This document shows, one piece after another, positions 1-12,036 of a stretch of 64,000 bases of DNA (the stretch's first letter is position 1; every line of letters starts with the position of its first letter). A program made the translations under genes and the position numbers. Origin of the DNA: Microthyrium microscopicum. Taxonomy: Eukaryota; Ascomycota; Dothideomycetes; Microthyriales; Microthyriaceae. The DNA lies in contig MU004231.1 of NCBI GenBank assembly GCA_010405405.1, forward strand, positions 2,970,401-3,034,400. Direction: 5' to 3'. Below the pieces are notes generated by a model. That model was not told where the DNA came from. It searched no databases and saw nothing but the letters and a program-made list of their open reading frames with translations.

Positions 1-101
1 GTTCAGTCTACTAACATTGGGTCTCTCATGGCCCTGAGACAAGCAAAGCCCGCAAGCTTTTGCAGTCGGCACAGTCGTACTGCTAATAGAAACTTCGTGA
101 C

Positions 102-656
102 CTATCCCTTGAATGGAAGAGCGACCTTTCCGTCGATCTCCTTCACGTCTTCCTTGCCCTCGAGGAAGGCCTGGAGTTCCGCCTGGGTAGAGTTCGAGTT
201 GATGGCACCGGGCTCTCCGCGCTTGCGACCATCGTTGCGGCAACAGGCGACGACCTTGTGTCCGTAGCAAGAGCCGGAGTTGGGATCCGAGCGGCAGGCG
301 TAGTTGTTGCCGTTTTGGTCAATGTAGTTGGTGAAGTGAATCTGGCCTGGGTTAGTGTTCTCCGGATCCATGAGCTCACTGTTCCTTACGTTCGGTCCGG
401 GAGAGCAGCGCAAGTGACTGTCGTGGCAGATGGCAGAGCTGGGTGAGTGAGGGTACTGGACGGTAGAGTAGGCGACGCGGCAGTCTGGTGCGGTGTTGTA
501 GACTTCATAGCGCAAGGTCTGGTCGTCAGTGAATTGAAACTCATTAGGATTCATGTTGATGGGCTCAGAGATTCCGTAGTTGAAGCCAGGGCAGATGCCG
601 GCAGAGGCAACAGCGGCGAGGCCGGTGATGGTGGTTAGTGCAGTGATGAAATGCAT
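102..656 (-). CDS. Small secreted cysteine-rich protein, function unknown
   Basis: A single-exon 184-residue protein. It opens with a classic signal peptide: a hydrophobic core in residues 3-18 and a likely cut after the Ala-Ser-Ala-Gly at 17-20. The mature part has eight cysteines (about residues 22, 59, 77, 84, 121, 130, 138 and 139, the last two adjacent), enough for four disulfides. The C-terminal 45 residues are charged and cysteine-free. I recognise no named family. The composition is that of fungal secreted or effector-like proteins, which is an inference from signal peptide, size and cysteine content only. Its promoter carries a 50-bp tandem duplication just upstream. It stands alone at the window edge, so nothing in the context hints at a role. 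Confidence 0.75.
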   Translation of the reverse strand: MHFITALTTITGLAAVASAGICPGFNYGISEPINMNPNEFQFTDDQTLRYEVYNTAPDCRVAYSTVQYPHSPSSAICHDSHLRCSPGPNVRNSELMDPENTNPGQIHFTNYIDQNGNNYACRSDPNSGSCYGHKVVACCRNDGRKRGEPGAINSNSTQAELQAFLEGKEDVKEIDGKVALPFKG

Positions 657-792
657 GTTGAGAGAGTTGAGTTGAAGTTTTTGGTTTGGTATGTGGAGTG
701 TGAAAAGTAAAAGTTCAGTATGGAGTTTGGACTTGGACTTGAGAGTGGTTTGGAGAAGAGTTGCAGAAAAAGAAGAATCGAGGATGGATGGA

Positions 793-891
793 GAGGCTTT
801 ATAGTGCTCACTGTGGGGATGTTGATGGCAGCGACTTCCTTCGAGGCTTTATAGCACTCAGTGTGGGATGTTGATGGCAGTGACTTCCTTC
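793..891. repeat. 50-bp tandem duplication in a promoter
   Basis: Two head-to-tail copies of about 50 bp start at 793 and 843. Both begin gaggctttatag and end gacttccttc, with only a few substitutions and one indel. Each copy carries a TATA-like ctttatag. The pair lies 140-235 bp upstream of the ATG of the secreted protein gene on the minus strand, where core promoter elements would be expected. Confidence 0.85.
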
Positions 892-2483
892 ACTCTTGGG
901 ACCGTCACTGGGAAAACTAGCAGGTACAAGTGAATAGAGTCTCAGCGTGATGGTTGGTGCCCCAAGATAGGTAGAATTTTGACAGCAGCTTGTCCCCATT
1001 TGGGTACAAGCGTCTGCACCTGACTATATCAACTAGGCTACTGACAAAATAAGAACTCGCGATCCATGGTTGATCTAAAATTTCGCTACAGCATGGTCGA
1101 GTTTATGCTCCTTCCAAGGTTGTCACTAGTTGAGGAGGACTTGATTATCTGGGGACTTCAATAGCAGTAGAAGGAACCTGTCTTAGCGCTGAGCATAAGT
1201 TCAGTATCAACCCGCACCTTCTAACTTTGAACGGTACCTCATCACGCGCACTAGTTGTCATCACCAGTCCACCGCAACATAAAGCAGCATCTACCGACAT
1301 CAGGTAGCTCCAGAGATCATGGATACCGCAAGGGCCATAAAATCACAACAACGGAAAGCCTGCGTTAGAGCCCAAGCAATTTGACGATAATTTTGACATG
1401 GGCAATTTTGTTCCAATAGCTGAAGCTCGAGTCATATCTCTGAAGTTGCAGACCATGCTCTTTGGAATTCCATATCCCAAGCACTAAATGCTAGTAGCAA
1501 TAACCTTTAAAAATTACTTTAGAGTATGTAGAGTTGGACGTCGCAAGTCTGCCTGAACAGCTCGTCACTGCATCATATAATCAAAATAGTTTTGTAAAAT
1601 ATACCTTCTTGTCGACTGTTCAATTCTTTCCAGTAGCAGTCAGGCTCTATAGTTATTTAGGTCTACTAAATCTTGAAATGCTGAAATTATTCCAAATTAT
1701 GCGTTGCAGAGCTGAACCATTTACATTAGCCAGACAAGCAACACCTCCAGCCTGATGGCAACAATACCACTATTCCAAGAGCAACCGTAAGCGATCTGGA
1801 CAACTTTCAGGGTTTCAAAATAGTGAAAACTATTTCTAGTGACCATTTTTCTTCTAATCAATGATGGAAGTTTTAAAAGAAAATAGTTTGACTGATGTAC
1901 ATGTTCAAGTGCGGTTGGATTCTTGAAGTAAACCGTGGTTGCGCAATAGAATATTGCGCTAAGCTGGATATGGCAGGCATAGCAATCGTACATCAAGGAT
2001 TTTGTTTAAATAATCAAGAATTGGTTGGAATCTGGTACGCTACTGAGTGAGTCAGCAAAATACAGAAGCATGTGGCCGAAAAGGGATAGGTAAAACGTCA
2101 CTTCTAAGTTTGCACTGGAGATGCGGCAATTTTGACAAGCGTTTTCTCCCGCAAACCATTACTTCAAGTAACCTCTCGCCCACCTCACCTCTCAACTCCC
2201 AATTGAAGCAGTCAATTGCATTACCGGTGATAACTTTAACATCCAATAGCGACCAGCTGTTTCATTGTTATATTCAGATCTGTAAATTTCTGTATCAAGC
2301 GTCTATTTGACCTGCTCTTGTGCTCTCTACGCTGTTCCTTCACGATACCTAGACGCCACTCCCAGAAATTTCCTGCAGACGCCACTATCCCAACCTCTCC
2401 CCTCACTGACCGTCATTCTCTACGGATGATTGATTCAGTCAATTTCTAATTGGAAACTTATTCCAACATATATTCCGCCTTCC
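892..2483. other. Gene-free stretch, partly AT-rich
   Basis: About 1.6 kb between the promoter of the secreted-protein gene and the SPE2 leader. Open frames here are short, lack splice-compatible partners and resemble nothing I know. The part from about 1380 to 2060 is more AT-rich than its flanks. I see no terminal repeats, transposase remnant or RNA gene. Confidence 0.5.
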
Positions 2484-2584
2484 ATGCGTCGGGAAGATTT
2501 GGTACGCTTTCTGTCCAAGCCAGCTAAGTACGCAATCTCAACACTGGTAGAAGAATCATGCTAATCCGTCATAGGCCCAGATAA
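2484..2584 (+). promoter_or_regulatory. Candidate spliced uORF in the SPE2 leader
   Basis: An ATG at 2484 opens a short frame. A plausible intron (2528-2574: GT at 2528, branch-like gctaatc, acceptor catag) would give a 17-codon peptide ending in TAA at 2582-2584. An alternative donor at 2532 or no splicing gives other short peptides. From 2561 to the SPE2 ATG at 2957 there is no other ATG, as expected of a selected 5' leader. Polyamine-responsive uORFs are established in AdoMet decarboxylase mRNAs of plants and mammals. That this one acts the same way is inference. Confidence 0.35.
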
Positions 2585-2659
2585 CACCTCTTGCACCGCT
2601 TTTCATCTCTCAACTCTCACCTCTGGTTCATTGAATAGCAGAGAACCTTATCTGCTGGA

Positions 2660-2681
2660 CCGATACTGCCTACGGTATCGG
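2660..2681 (+). promoter_or_regulatory. Perfect hairpin in the SPE2 leader
   Basis: A 7-bp perfect inverted repeat (ccgatac and gtatcgg) is separated by an 8-nt loop. It lies between the candidate uORF and the SPE2 start codon. It could be an RNA structure in the leader or a DNA-binding dyad. The sequence does not say which. Confidence 0.3.
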
Positions 2682-2956
2682 CGCTATCAGATCGGGTCAC
2701 TCCGTTCTGCCAACATTTCGTTTCTAAAGCACGTTTTTCTCCCACTCTCGGCTCGCCCTCCTTAACGGGTCGATTACCTTTTGAAAATCTATCAACTCAG
2801 TTTGGTCTGTACCTGGAATTGTGGGCCTTCTCTTCTTGGACGAGCACCGCATTGGTCGTCTGGAGGTAGACAGTGCTTCACTTCGTCAACCTCGGCCTTT
2901 TCTTATAAAGCCAAACAATTGTCTCCCACCAGCTTATAGAAAGCGTTTTCTTGGAG

Positions 2957-4564
2957 ATGGTGAATATTGAGATTCCCAAAACCTCTGCTGCACCTTCCAG
3001 CCCGTACTTCGGTACGCCGCATTTAACCATCAATCGTGATGCGACCATCGATCTTGATTCCAGTAATGCATTTGAAGGTAATCATACATTCTTTGAGCTA
3101 GGAACTGGGTGCTGATCTTCTTTAGGTCCTGAGAAGTTGCTAGAGGTCTGGTTCAGTCCATCCGAAAGTGAACTCCCAGAGTCATGCGCTCCGAACGGCC
3201 TCAAGTCCGTTCGTCCAGAGACATGGACTGAAATGCTAGACCTTGTTCACTGCAAGGTTTTGTCCATTGTCGAGTCTGAGCATGTCGATGCCTACCTTCT
3301 TTCGGAGTCCAGCATGTTTGTCTTTCCGCATAAACTTGTCTTGAAAACTTGTGGTACCACAACTTTGCTCTATGGGCTTCCGCGTTTGCTGGAAATCGCT
3401 GCCCTCTCAGCCGGATTCCCACATGCCAAGCCGGATCTCAATGCTGCCAGACCCGCTGCTGCTGCGCCATATCGAGTCTTTTATAGCCGAAAGAACTTCT
3501 TGTATCCCAATCAGCAGCGTGGACCTCACAAGAGCTGGACTGACGAAGTCCGATTTTTGGATCAATTGTTTGTTGGTGGAAGCGCCTACATGATAGGCAA
3601 GATGAATGGAGAGCATTGGTACCTCTACATCACTGCACCACACACGGAGTTGACTCCTCCGGTTTCGCCAATTGACCTAGATGATGAAGAACACACCCAA
3701 ACCAAATTCCTCAGTCTTCCAAAAGAAGGGGAGGCGTTGATGCAAGCTAATCACGAGGAAGACGAGACTCTGGAGATCTTAATGACTGATCTCGATGAGA
3801 AGAATGCTCGCCAATTCTATCTCGAGGACGCGAGTGCGGTCGCGGAAGGTCGTTTTCTTCAAAAAGCTCGCGAGGCTCGCAAGAATGCTGTCAATAGTCT
3901 TGGCACCATTCAAGATGCTGGACAGTTTAATGCTGCTGTCCTTGACGATGCTACATTTGATGTCTTTGGCCAGAATTCCGACCATAGCGATATCTCTGGC
4001 TCTGATGACGAATTCACTGTTCCGGAAGAGCTGTCCACTGAAGGCCATACCCTCGGCACCGTTGTCTCCGAGTCTTGTGGTCTCTCTGACGTCTACTCTT
4101 TGAACAAGTACCCGGACGCTCGCGTGGATGCTTACCTTTTCACACCATGCGGATTCTCTGCTAACGGAGTTATTCCTGCACCACCAGGATCCCCAGGATG
4201 CGATGGTAAAGCCACCCATTACTTCACTGTCCATGTTACACCAGAACCACAGTGCAGCTATGCTTCTTTCGAGACCAATGTTCCTGCTCGTCAGTCTGGC
4301 CGCGAAACTGCCGATATCATTGAACAAGTCGTCAAGATCTTCAAACCTGGTCGATTCTCCGTGACTTTGTTCGAAGGCAAACAGAGCGAAGATGGTGCGA
4401 TCACTGCGGCCAAGAAGAACAAACGTATGGATGCAATTGAGGGCTACAAACGTGTTGAACGTATCGTCCAGGAATTGGATGGATATGAGCTCGTGTTTCG
4501 ATACTATGAGCGTTGCGATTGGAAAGGAGGAGCTCCACCACGACTGGGAGAAATTGTGTTCTAG
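2957..4564 (+). CDS. SPE2: S-adenosylmethionine decarboxylase proenzyme
   Basis: Two exons, 2957-3077 and 3126-4564, give 519 residues. The enzyme makes decarboxylated AdoMet, the aminopropyl donor for spermidine and spermine. It is a pyruvoyl enzyme that cleaves itself, and the site is visible as Leu-Ser-Glu-Ser-Ser-Met-Phe-Val near residues 99-106, cut between Glu101 and Ser102. The pyruvoyl group forms from Ser102. The C-terminal half keeps the family strands, including the segment starting Tyr-Phe-Thr-Val-His-Val. An acidic insert (residues about 210-330) makes it longer than animal enzymes, as is usual in fungi. The ATG at 2957 was chosen because its 40 codons join in phase across a 48-nt intron and no earlier in-frame start exists. 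A poly(A)-like aataaa lies at 4708. The long ATG-free leader suggests translational control. Confidence 0.95.
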
Positions 4565-5825
4565 ACAGCGCTGGAAAGGCAAAAGTTGTACGAAATCTAT
4601 TCCCCATGGGAAAGATATATTACGGTTGCCGACTAATGTTTATACGGCCTCTAATGATTGTGCTTCTGTCCATATGGTCTTTAGGAAAACAAGGCGTTGT
4701 TAGGTAAAATAAAATATTGGTCCATCTGCCTCTGTTAATTTTTGTGTGCACAGTTATGTGTTTGGATATGTGTCGTCGATGACTAGAGATAATCCACACT
4801 TGCCATTGCCTGCAGGCAGAAGTACCATGTCTGGTGTCGACAGAGCGCGAGCGTTGAAGAATGTGAAGGTATAGATTACTGATTTGCATGCTCACGCTGA
4901 TGTGGGGAGAATTGGTTTGACGGTTGCGGATGAAGAGCGGAAGGTGTTGGATGAGGGGAAGCATTATGTTTGATATGGGCCAGTTATTTTGTCCATCGGT
5001 TGGTTGTCTTGTCGATGTTGAGAATGTTGAGCTTATGAGTACTAATGCTTAATGTCATGATCAATCTGATATTTAATGTTGCAACGTAATCGTGATATCG
5101 TCTGCTTTTCTTTGACACACGAACACATGTCCCATTCTCCTGATTCCTGAAGCACGTATCCTCTGTTTGCCATGGTCCTCGCTGCATCCTCAAGCCGTAG
5201 TCATAGTAGATAGAACAGAAAACCGGTCCGATCAGATTAATAATCGAGTCTGTACCTCTTTGTACTGTTCTCAACTTTTCCATATTCTCGAGATCAAGTG
5301 GAGATGGAGACGGGAGCAAGCGTCCGCACGTCATCCACACGCTGCATTCCTAGCACACGACCTTCACAACGACATCGGTACTTGGCAGGACGATTGCTGG
5401 GGAAGTAGAGTGATAAATCAGTGAGGAGTCAGGATAAAGATGGCTGCAGAGTATTGGCCACATCCGGGGAAAAGCAAGGGCAAAGGGAGTAAACGGGGGA
5501 GATCGGCTGCAAATTTACGTCAGAAACGTAATTGGCCATGCAGGTTTTGACTGGTCTATCTCCGAGTCTTGGCGCTGTCTAGCTTTTTTGGTCAGGGTCT
5601 GAAATCACTTTGCAGCATCTGCATTTGCATCACTGCACAAGACCATCACTCTCTCTCCTCAACAAACAATCCTCAAAATCCTTATCGCCCACAACCCTCC
5701 TTTCCAGCATTCGAAAATATCAATCCGCTTTTTCAGAATATAAACCTTTCAACAGCCTCGCGCGAACAGTCTCAAATAGACTGCCTTCCCTCTACAGCAC
5801 GATTGCGCGTTTTACCACATAAGCC
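4565..5825. other. Intergenic region between SPE2 and the PRELI gene
   Basis: This holds the SPE2 3' end and the promoter of the next gene. A short plus-strand frame at about 4870-4974 reads like protein but has no start or supporting exon, and is listed under findings. A minus-strand frame at 4984-5340 has no recognisable domain. I see no further gene. Confidence 0.4.
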
Positions 5826-6460
5826 ATGAAGGTTTTTTCATGCTCCTCCGATTTCGACTACTCATGGGATGAGGTTTCGACAGGCAACTGGCAAAAATAC
5901 TCGCCCTGGAATAAGAAGGCTCCCCACGTAATAGCCGTAGACACCCTCTCCCGAACCGTTGATGCCGCGACAGGAATAGTCAGTCTTGCCTCCACCGCGT
6001 CATGATCGTGTGCTAGCAACTAACCGTGCAATAGTTACGGACAGAACGCTTAATAACAACCAAGCAAGAATCTCCCAGATGGATAAAGGCTTTACTTGGC
6101 GATTGCGAAACATCTCTGGTCTACGAAACTTCCTATGTCGACCCAGCAGCTAAAACCGTCACCCTCTGCTCCCATAACTTGACATGGACGAACATCCTTT
6201 CTGTCCGCGAAACTGTCACGTACTCGCCATCGAAAACTTCACCGCTGACGAAAACTCTCATGACTCAACGGGCAGAGATCACTGCTATAGCGGGCGGATG
6301 GGAGAGAATAAAGAACAAGATTGAATCATTCTCAGTTGAGCGGTTCCAACAAAATGCTGAGAATGGTAAGGCCGGCTTTGAAATGGTATTGGCTCGGGCT
6401 CGTGAGGTATTCCAAGAAGAGAGGAACTCCACGATGGCTAAACAGGCTGCCATTGCCTAA
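5826..6460 (+). CDS. PRELI/Ups family mitochondrial lipid-transfer protein
   Basis: Two exons, 5826-5978 and 6035-6460, give 192 residues, the usual size for the PRELI/MSF1 family (yeast Ups1-3, Slowmo). These proteins pair with Mdm35 in the intermembrane space and move phosphatidic acid or phosphatidylserine between mitochondrial membranes. The N-terminus (Met-Lys-Val-Phe, then Asp-Tyr-Ser-Trp-Asp) and the segment His-Val-Ile-Ala-Val-Asp-Thr-Leu-Ser-Arg are family hallmarks. Exon 2 opens with Leu-Arg-Thr-Glu-Arg-Leu, also typical. The intron (56 nt) has a ctaac branch site. The Ups1-like versus Ups2/3-like lipid preference cannot be told from sequence alone; the C-terminal helix is family-like. 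Confidence 0.9.
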
Positions 6461-7123
6461 AAATCTGTGTCTGTTGCGTTTGAATTTTGTTGAAGCGTTT
6501 AGCGAAAAAACCATCTTACGTGCTAGACCTGTCAGGGCTACACTATGCACATGAAAACAGTGGATAGAGGTCGGGGTTTCGAAAAGGAAAGCATGGCGTT
6601 GGATGTACTGCTGATTTTGTGTACTACATGTATTATGATTGTGTAGACAGGAGCGGCATTTTTGTACGAGACTAGGTTTGATCTCAACTATTACCCAGCC
6701 ACTACGGAGAACATTCGCAAGTTTAGAACTCAATTGAAACTTTTAACATCTTTATTTGATTGTTCCTGTCTTTGCTAAAATTCAAAGCGTGATTAATCGC
6801 AGCAATCATGGGAGCCTAGGAAGGAGTCTGTATGGCTGCCTCCTGCCGCCCAGGAACCAACCAATTCACATCTTAATACAAACTCGACATGGTGAACTCC
6901 TCCCAACTCTACACATCAAGCAAACCATTCAGCACAATCAAATATCCAAAAAGTCCTGGCATCTGGTCTCGCCCACAAACGCCAAGCATCAGCCTGCATC
7001 CCAGCCGAACCACGTCCGAGCTTCCATCCGCAACATCAATCCATAACAACCTTCAATCAACAACCACGCCTTGATCTCCATCTCCATTCTCACCATCTTC
7101 TCAACCGACCGGCGACAGCTCAA
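6461..7123. other. Intergenic region upstream of the PP2C gene
   Basis: About 660 bp between two plus-strand genes. It should hold the 3' end of the PRELI gene and the promoter of the phosphatase. I see no conserved frame or notable repeat. Confidence 0.4.
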
Positions 7124-9072
7124 ATGCGTCGCGCACCCCTCCATCTCTTCCGCCGCCCACCTACCCTCCGCCGCGTCGTCGCTCGCGCTCGTTCTCCCCT
7201 CTCCATCTCGTCGACTGGACAGACGTTCCACCATGCGCTGAGCCAACGAGCTACCTTCTCCTCCCGAGCTCCAATCTTTGCCGCCCGCCGTAGCAGTGTT
7301 GACGCCGCGACAGCAGCGACAGCTCAAAAACCTATGCACCTGCGCAGCTATAGTACCGCCGCGCTCGTCGCTGCCGCCGCTCTTGCGGGTGGCTCTATCT
7401 ACTACCGGGGTCAGACAGCTGTTCTTCGAGCGGACGCGCCGCGGGGCACTGCGTCGTTTAGTGGGGTAGCGTCCGATACGGTGGTGACTGAAGGAGCAGA
7501 GAAGACGAGACGTGCGTTAGTAGTGGAGCAGGGGCAGGTGTATCAGAGCACGATAGTGGGTGACGGGCCGTTAGCAAAGCAGGCTGAGGATAGTGGACGC
7601 AGTGTGCTTGAGATGTTAACGCCAGAGCAGGCGACGAGCAAATTGAGGAAGAGTGAGGAGTCGTGGATTGTGCAGCGGGGAAAGGGCGTGGTGAGATATG
7701 ATTTGGTGCAGATTCCGAGCAATAGTCCGATTGAGGATGATCATATCGAGAAGATTATTCAGGTGCCGGATACAGTTGCTGCGACGGGGGATGAGACGAG
7801 CACCAATTCGGATTGGATGTTTTGGGGGGTCTTTGATGGGCATAGGTATGTCTCTGTTGTGAACCTCTTTTCCTGGGACGAGAAACTGACGTTCGGATAG
7901 CGGTTGGACTACTTCTGCAAAGTTGAGGCAGTTACTTGTCTCTTTTGTGGCGCGCGAACTTAATACGACATACACCTCAGCACTCTCGAATTCATCATTT
8001 CCATATCCATCCTCAGAGTCGGTCGATTTGGCTATCAAGAAGGGTTTCCTACGCTTAGACAACGAGATTGTCTACGAAGCAGTAAACAAGGTTGACAAAG
8101 CCAAGACCAAGAACGCCGCAGCAGAACTACTTGCACCAGCACTATCCGGCTCATGTGCTCTCCTTTCATTCTACGATTCACAATCCAAGACACTTCGTGT
8201 GGCATGCACCGGCGACTCTCGAGCCATCCTTGGCCGAAAGGGGGCGAACGGTAAATGGACCGCCATCCCGCTTTCAATCGACCAGACCGGTGCCAACGAG
8301 GATGAAGCCACACGACTGCGCAAAGAACATCCTGGTGAGCAGTATGTGGTCGCCAATGGCCGTGTCTTGGGCGGTCTCGAACCCACACGAGCCTTTGGAG
8401 ACGCCGTATACAAGTGGACACAGGAGACTGCCGACCGGCTGAAGCGCTCGTACTTTGCTCGATCACCCAACAAGCTATTCAAGACACCGCCCTACGTCAC
8501 CGCGGAACCAGTCGTGACAACCACTCAAATTCAGCCAGAGAAGGGTGACTTCCTTATCATGGCTACCGATGGTTTGTGGGAGATGCTCACAAACGAGGAG
8601 GCTGTGGGACTAGTAGGCAAATGGCTCGAGGTCGAAGCATCTGAAAAGTCGGGCTCAAAGGATTCGTGGCTGAAGAGCTGGTTCGCACAGAGTAAGGCCG
8701 AGTTACCAGTTGAAAAGGTGCAAAGCGATAGCTCTGGGAACCGTGATGCTGTTCGGCAACGCCAGTGGGGAATTACAGATGCCCATGGAAGATTTGTTGT
8801 CGAGGACAAGAACGTGGCTACACATCTTGTGCGAAATGCTCTTGGTGGAAAGGATCAGGATCAACTTTGTGCGCTGCTTACTCTTCCTAGCCCGATTTCT
8901 CGTCGTTATCGGTAAGTTTTTTCCATTGCTTGAGAGAAGCCAGATGCTGACAGAGTGTAGTGATGACCTGACTGTACAAGTCATCTTCTTCGGCGATGAA
9001 ACACCATCTGGAAACGTGACTCTTAATGCAGAGGCCACTGCTCCAGGGGAAGTACCAAAGCCTAAGCTCTAG
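7124..9072 (+). CDS. PTC5: Mitochondrial PP2C phosphatase, pyruvate dehydrogenase phosphatase type
   Basis: Three exons, 7124-7845, 7901-8911 and 8961-9072, give 614 residues. The N-terminus is rich in Arg, Ser and Ala with few acids, like a mitochondrial presequence, and is followed by a hydrophobic segment near residues 80-95. The PP2C domain starts with Phe-Trp-Gly-Val-Phe-Asp-Gly-His, whose Asp binds metal. It continues with Ala-Cys-Thr-Gly-Asp-Ser-Arg-Ala, then Ala-Thr-Asp-Gly-Leu-Trp, and ends with Tyr-Arg-Asp-Asp-Leu-Thr-Val, giving the expected metal-site aspartates. An insert near residues 500-550 is typical of the pyruvate dehydrogenase phosphatase branch. The likely role is dephosphorylating the E1 alpha subunit of pyruvate dehydrogenase in the matrix. 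Family assignment is firm; substrate is inferred from the yeast Ptc5-like architecture. Confidence 0.88.
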
Positions 9073-9689
9073 AGGTATATACCTCAACCTTTTCCCTTCA
9101 AAGGTGTATTTCTGGACCGGCGTTGTAAACATTTTACTTGTCTTTATCTAGCGAGTTTGCTCAGGATTGTTAAATTTGGCCAGCGTTCTAGAATTAGTTG
9201 TGTAGATAATACTACTCAGACGAAAAGTCGAAATAACAACCCATGCCTCGGTTGTTAACATAGTTTTCAGCCTGATGCTTAGCGTTATATCAACCGTGAT
9301 TGGCTCCCGCCTATTCTTGCGCACCTCCGCCATGACCATTGACCATACACGGTAATTTGGTAGATATAGTTGTATGTACCTGTTCGGTTGCTCATAAGCT
9401 GCAAGTATTCGCAATCGTTTTTCGTGGTGTTGTCGAATAATACCCCGAGTCAAGCGTTTCGCCCCTTGATCTAGCGGGTTTCGTGCGAGTAGAGCCAAAT
9501 CCTAGCCCAAAATTTGAAGATCCTCCAAACTTTTACTGCTCCACCACCAACTCTGACATAAACCTCGACCTTTCACTTCCACCTTTTCGATATATACAAC
9601 AATCGGTCTTGGTCGCCTCAATTGTCATCCATAGACTCATCCTCCTTCGTTGACTACCACTGCCCCGCTTCACCTGTCATCTCGCCACA
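9073..9689. other. Intergenic region upstream of HEM2
   Basis: About 600 bp between two plus-strand genes, with a pyrimidine-rich stretch from about 9520 to 9680 just before the HEM2 ATG, as is common in fungal 5' leaders. No gene seen. Confidence 0.4.
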
Positions 9690-10904
<1,215 letters not shown>

Positions 10905-11148
10905 AATTGGTTGATTCGGTTCGGGGTTATCAAAGAAGCATTGTCCTATTTACGGAATTTTATGGCATTGTAATGGCTAGAGAAAGGATCCAGGGTAGTC
11001 ACATCTCAGAATAAATTTTATGAATCACGATTAAAACAAACAATTGAAGATGAAACAAGTGGTATTTCTCTAAAGTCTTTCCCGACTACCGAGATTTTTC
11101 ATCAGTACCCCAAAACTCCATGCCCCATGCATACAGTCACAGCTACGC

Positions 11149-12036
11149 TTACTTCTTTTTGGAATCGGCCTCATCGGCCTTGGCCTTAGCACGCTTCTCT
11201 TTCTGGCCAACATAACGAGCATCAGCACGAGCAAGACGCAACTTGCGGTATGCATCCTCAGTGCCCTCGATATCCTTGATCTTGGCCTCGGTGACGACAG
11301 GATGGTTGATGATGGGGATAACTGAGCCGAGGCTGGTCACAACACCCTCACCCTTCTTGGCCTTGGTGACCTCCGAAGCGGACGCATCTCCATTCTTGGT
11401 GCTCTTCTTGCCAGAGCGGCGGGGGAAGAGGATCAGGCGCTTCTTGTAATCTTGAAGACGGGCGACGTTGGCCTTGAGCGATTCTTCGGAGATGTTTTGG
11501 CGGCGTGGATCGACGGAGATTCCAATGGTGGAGGCCAGTTTGCGGGCGATGCCGGCTTCCTATTTCCATATCAATTAGCCAATTGATACCGCATGTAAGA
11601 ATTGTGGATTATTACCTTGAGCTCGGCGAGTGAGAATCCACGTCCTGCGCGAACACGACGGTTGTACTTGACAGTTGGGCAGCGCACAACTGGACGGAGC
11701 TTGTCGACTGGGCGGGGCGCAACGAGAGCGGCCTTCTTGACGCGGTTCTCTCTTCGGCGGAGTTTGCGACCGGGCTATATTGAGGGATCGATGTCAATCA
11801 TTATGTTCTACTTCAAGGCGCACAAGCACATCATTGCAGTAAAGCAATGATGGCTCGGCCAGGCGCCACTGCTCTCAGGGAAGTGAGAGGGGAATTACCT
11901 GCTCGAAGTGAACCTTGACACGGCGTTGCCAATCCTTTCGGAAATCTACGAACTGTTAGCTCAAGAGTAATGAGTATTTAGTGTTGATTGGGCACAGACG
12001 GTTCTTCTGGATTTCTTGATTGTGCTTGATCGCCAT
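11149..12036 (-). CDS. RPL13: 60S ribosomal protein eL13
   Basis: Four exons on the minus strand, 12036-12000, 11945-11899, 11774-11616 and 11559-11149, give 217 residues. All junctions are in phase. The protein starts Met-Ala-Ile-Lys-His-Asn and runs through the basic eL13 core (Phe-Arg-Lys-Asp-Trp-Gln-Arg-Arg, then Gly-Arg-Lys-Leu-Arg-Arg-Arg) to a Lys-rich tail. eL13 is a structural protein of the large subunit. Introns are 54, 124 and 56 nt. The middle one is about twice the others and holds a perfect 9-bp hairpin. Early introns in a highly expressed ribosomal protein gene are usual in this group. It is convergent with HEM2, about 240 bp away. Confidence 0.95.
11829..11852 (-). other. Perfect hairpin in eL13 intron 2
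   Basis: A 9-bp perfect inverted repeat (catcattgc and gcaatgatg) with a 6-nt loop lies near the centre of the 124-nt second intron. It could bring splice sites together, be bound by the protein itself, or mark an intronic RNA. I found no convincing C/D or H/ACA boxes around it. Confidence 0.4.

Noticed and set aside
3779-4582. 267-codon open frame antisense to SPE2
   Set aside because: No domain, no splice partners, and SPE2 on the other strand is certain. It is a codon-bias shadow.
4984-5340. Minus-strand frame of 118 codons between SPE2 and the PRELI gene
   Set aside because: Part of it looks protein-like, but there is no credible start, promoter or partner exon and no known domain.
7616-8062. 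Minus-strand frame overlapping the PP2C gene
   Set aside because: It spans an exon-intron boundary of the well-supported phosphatase and has no recognisable content.
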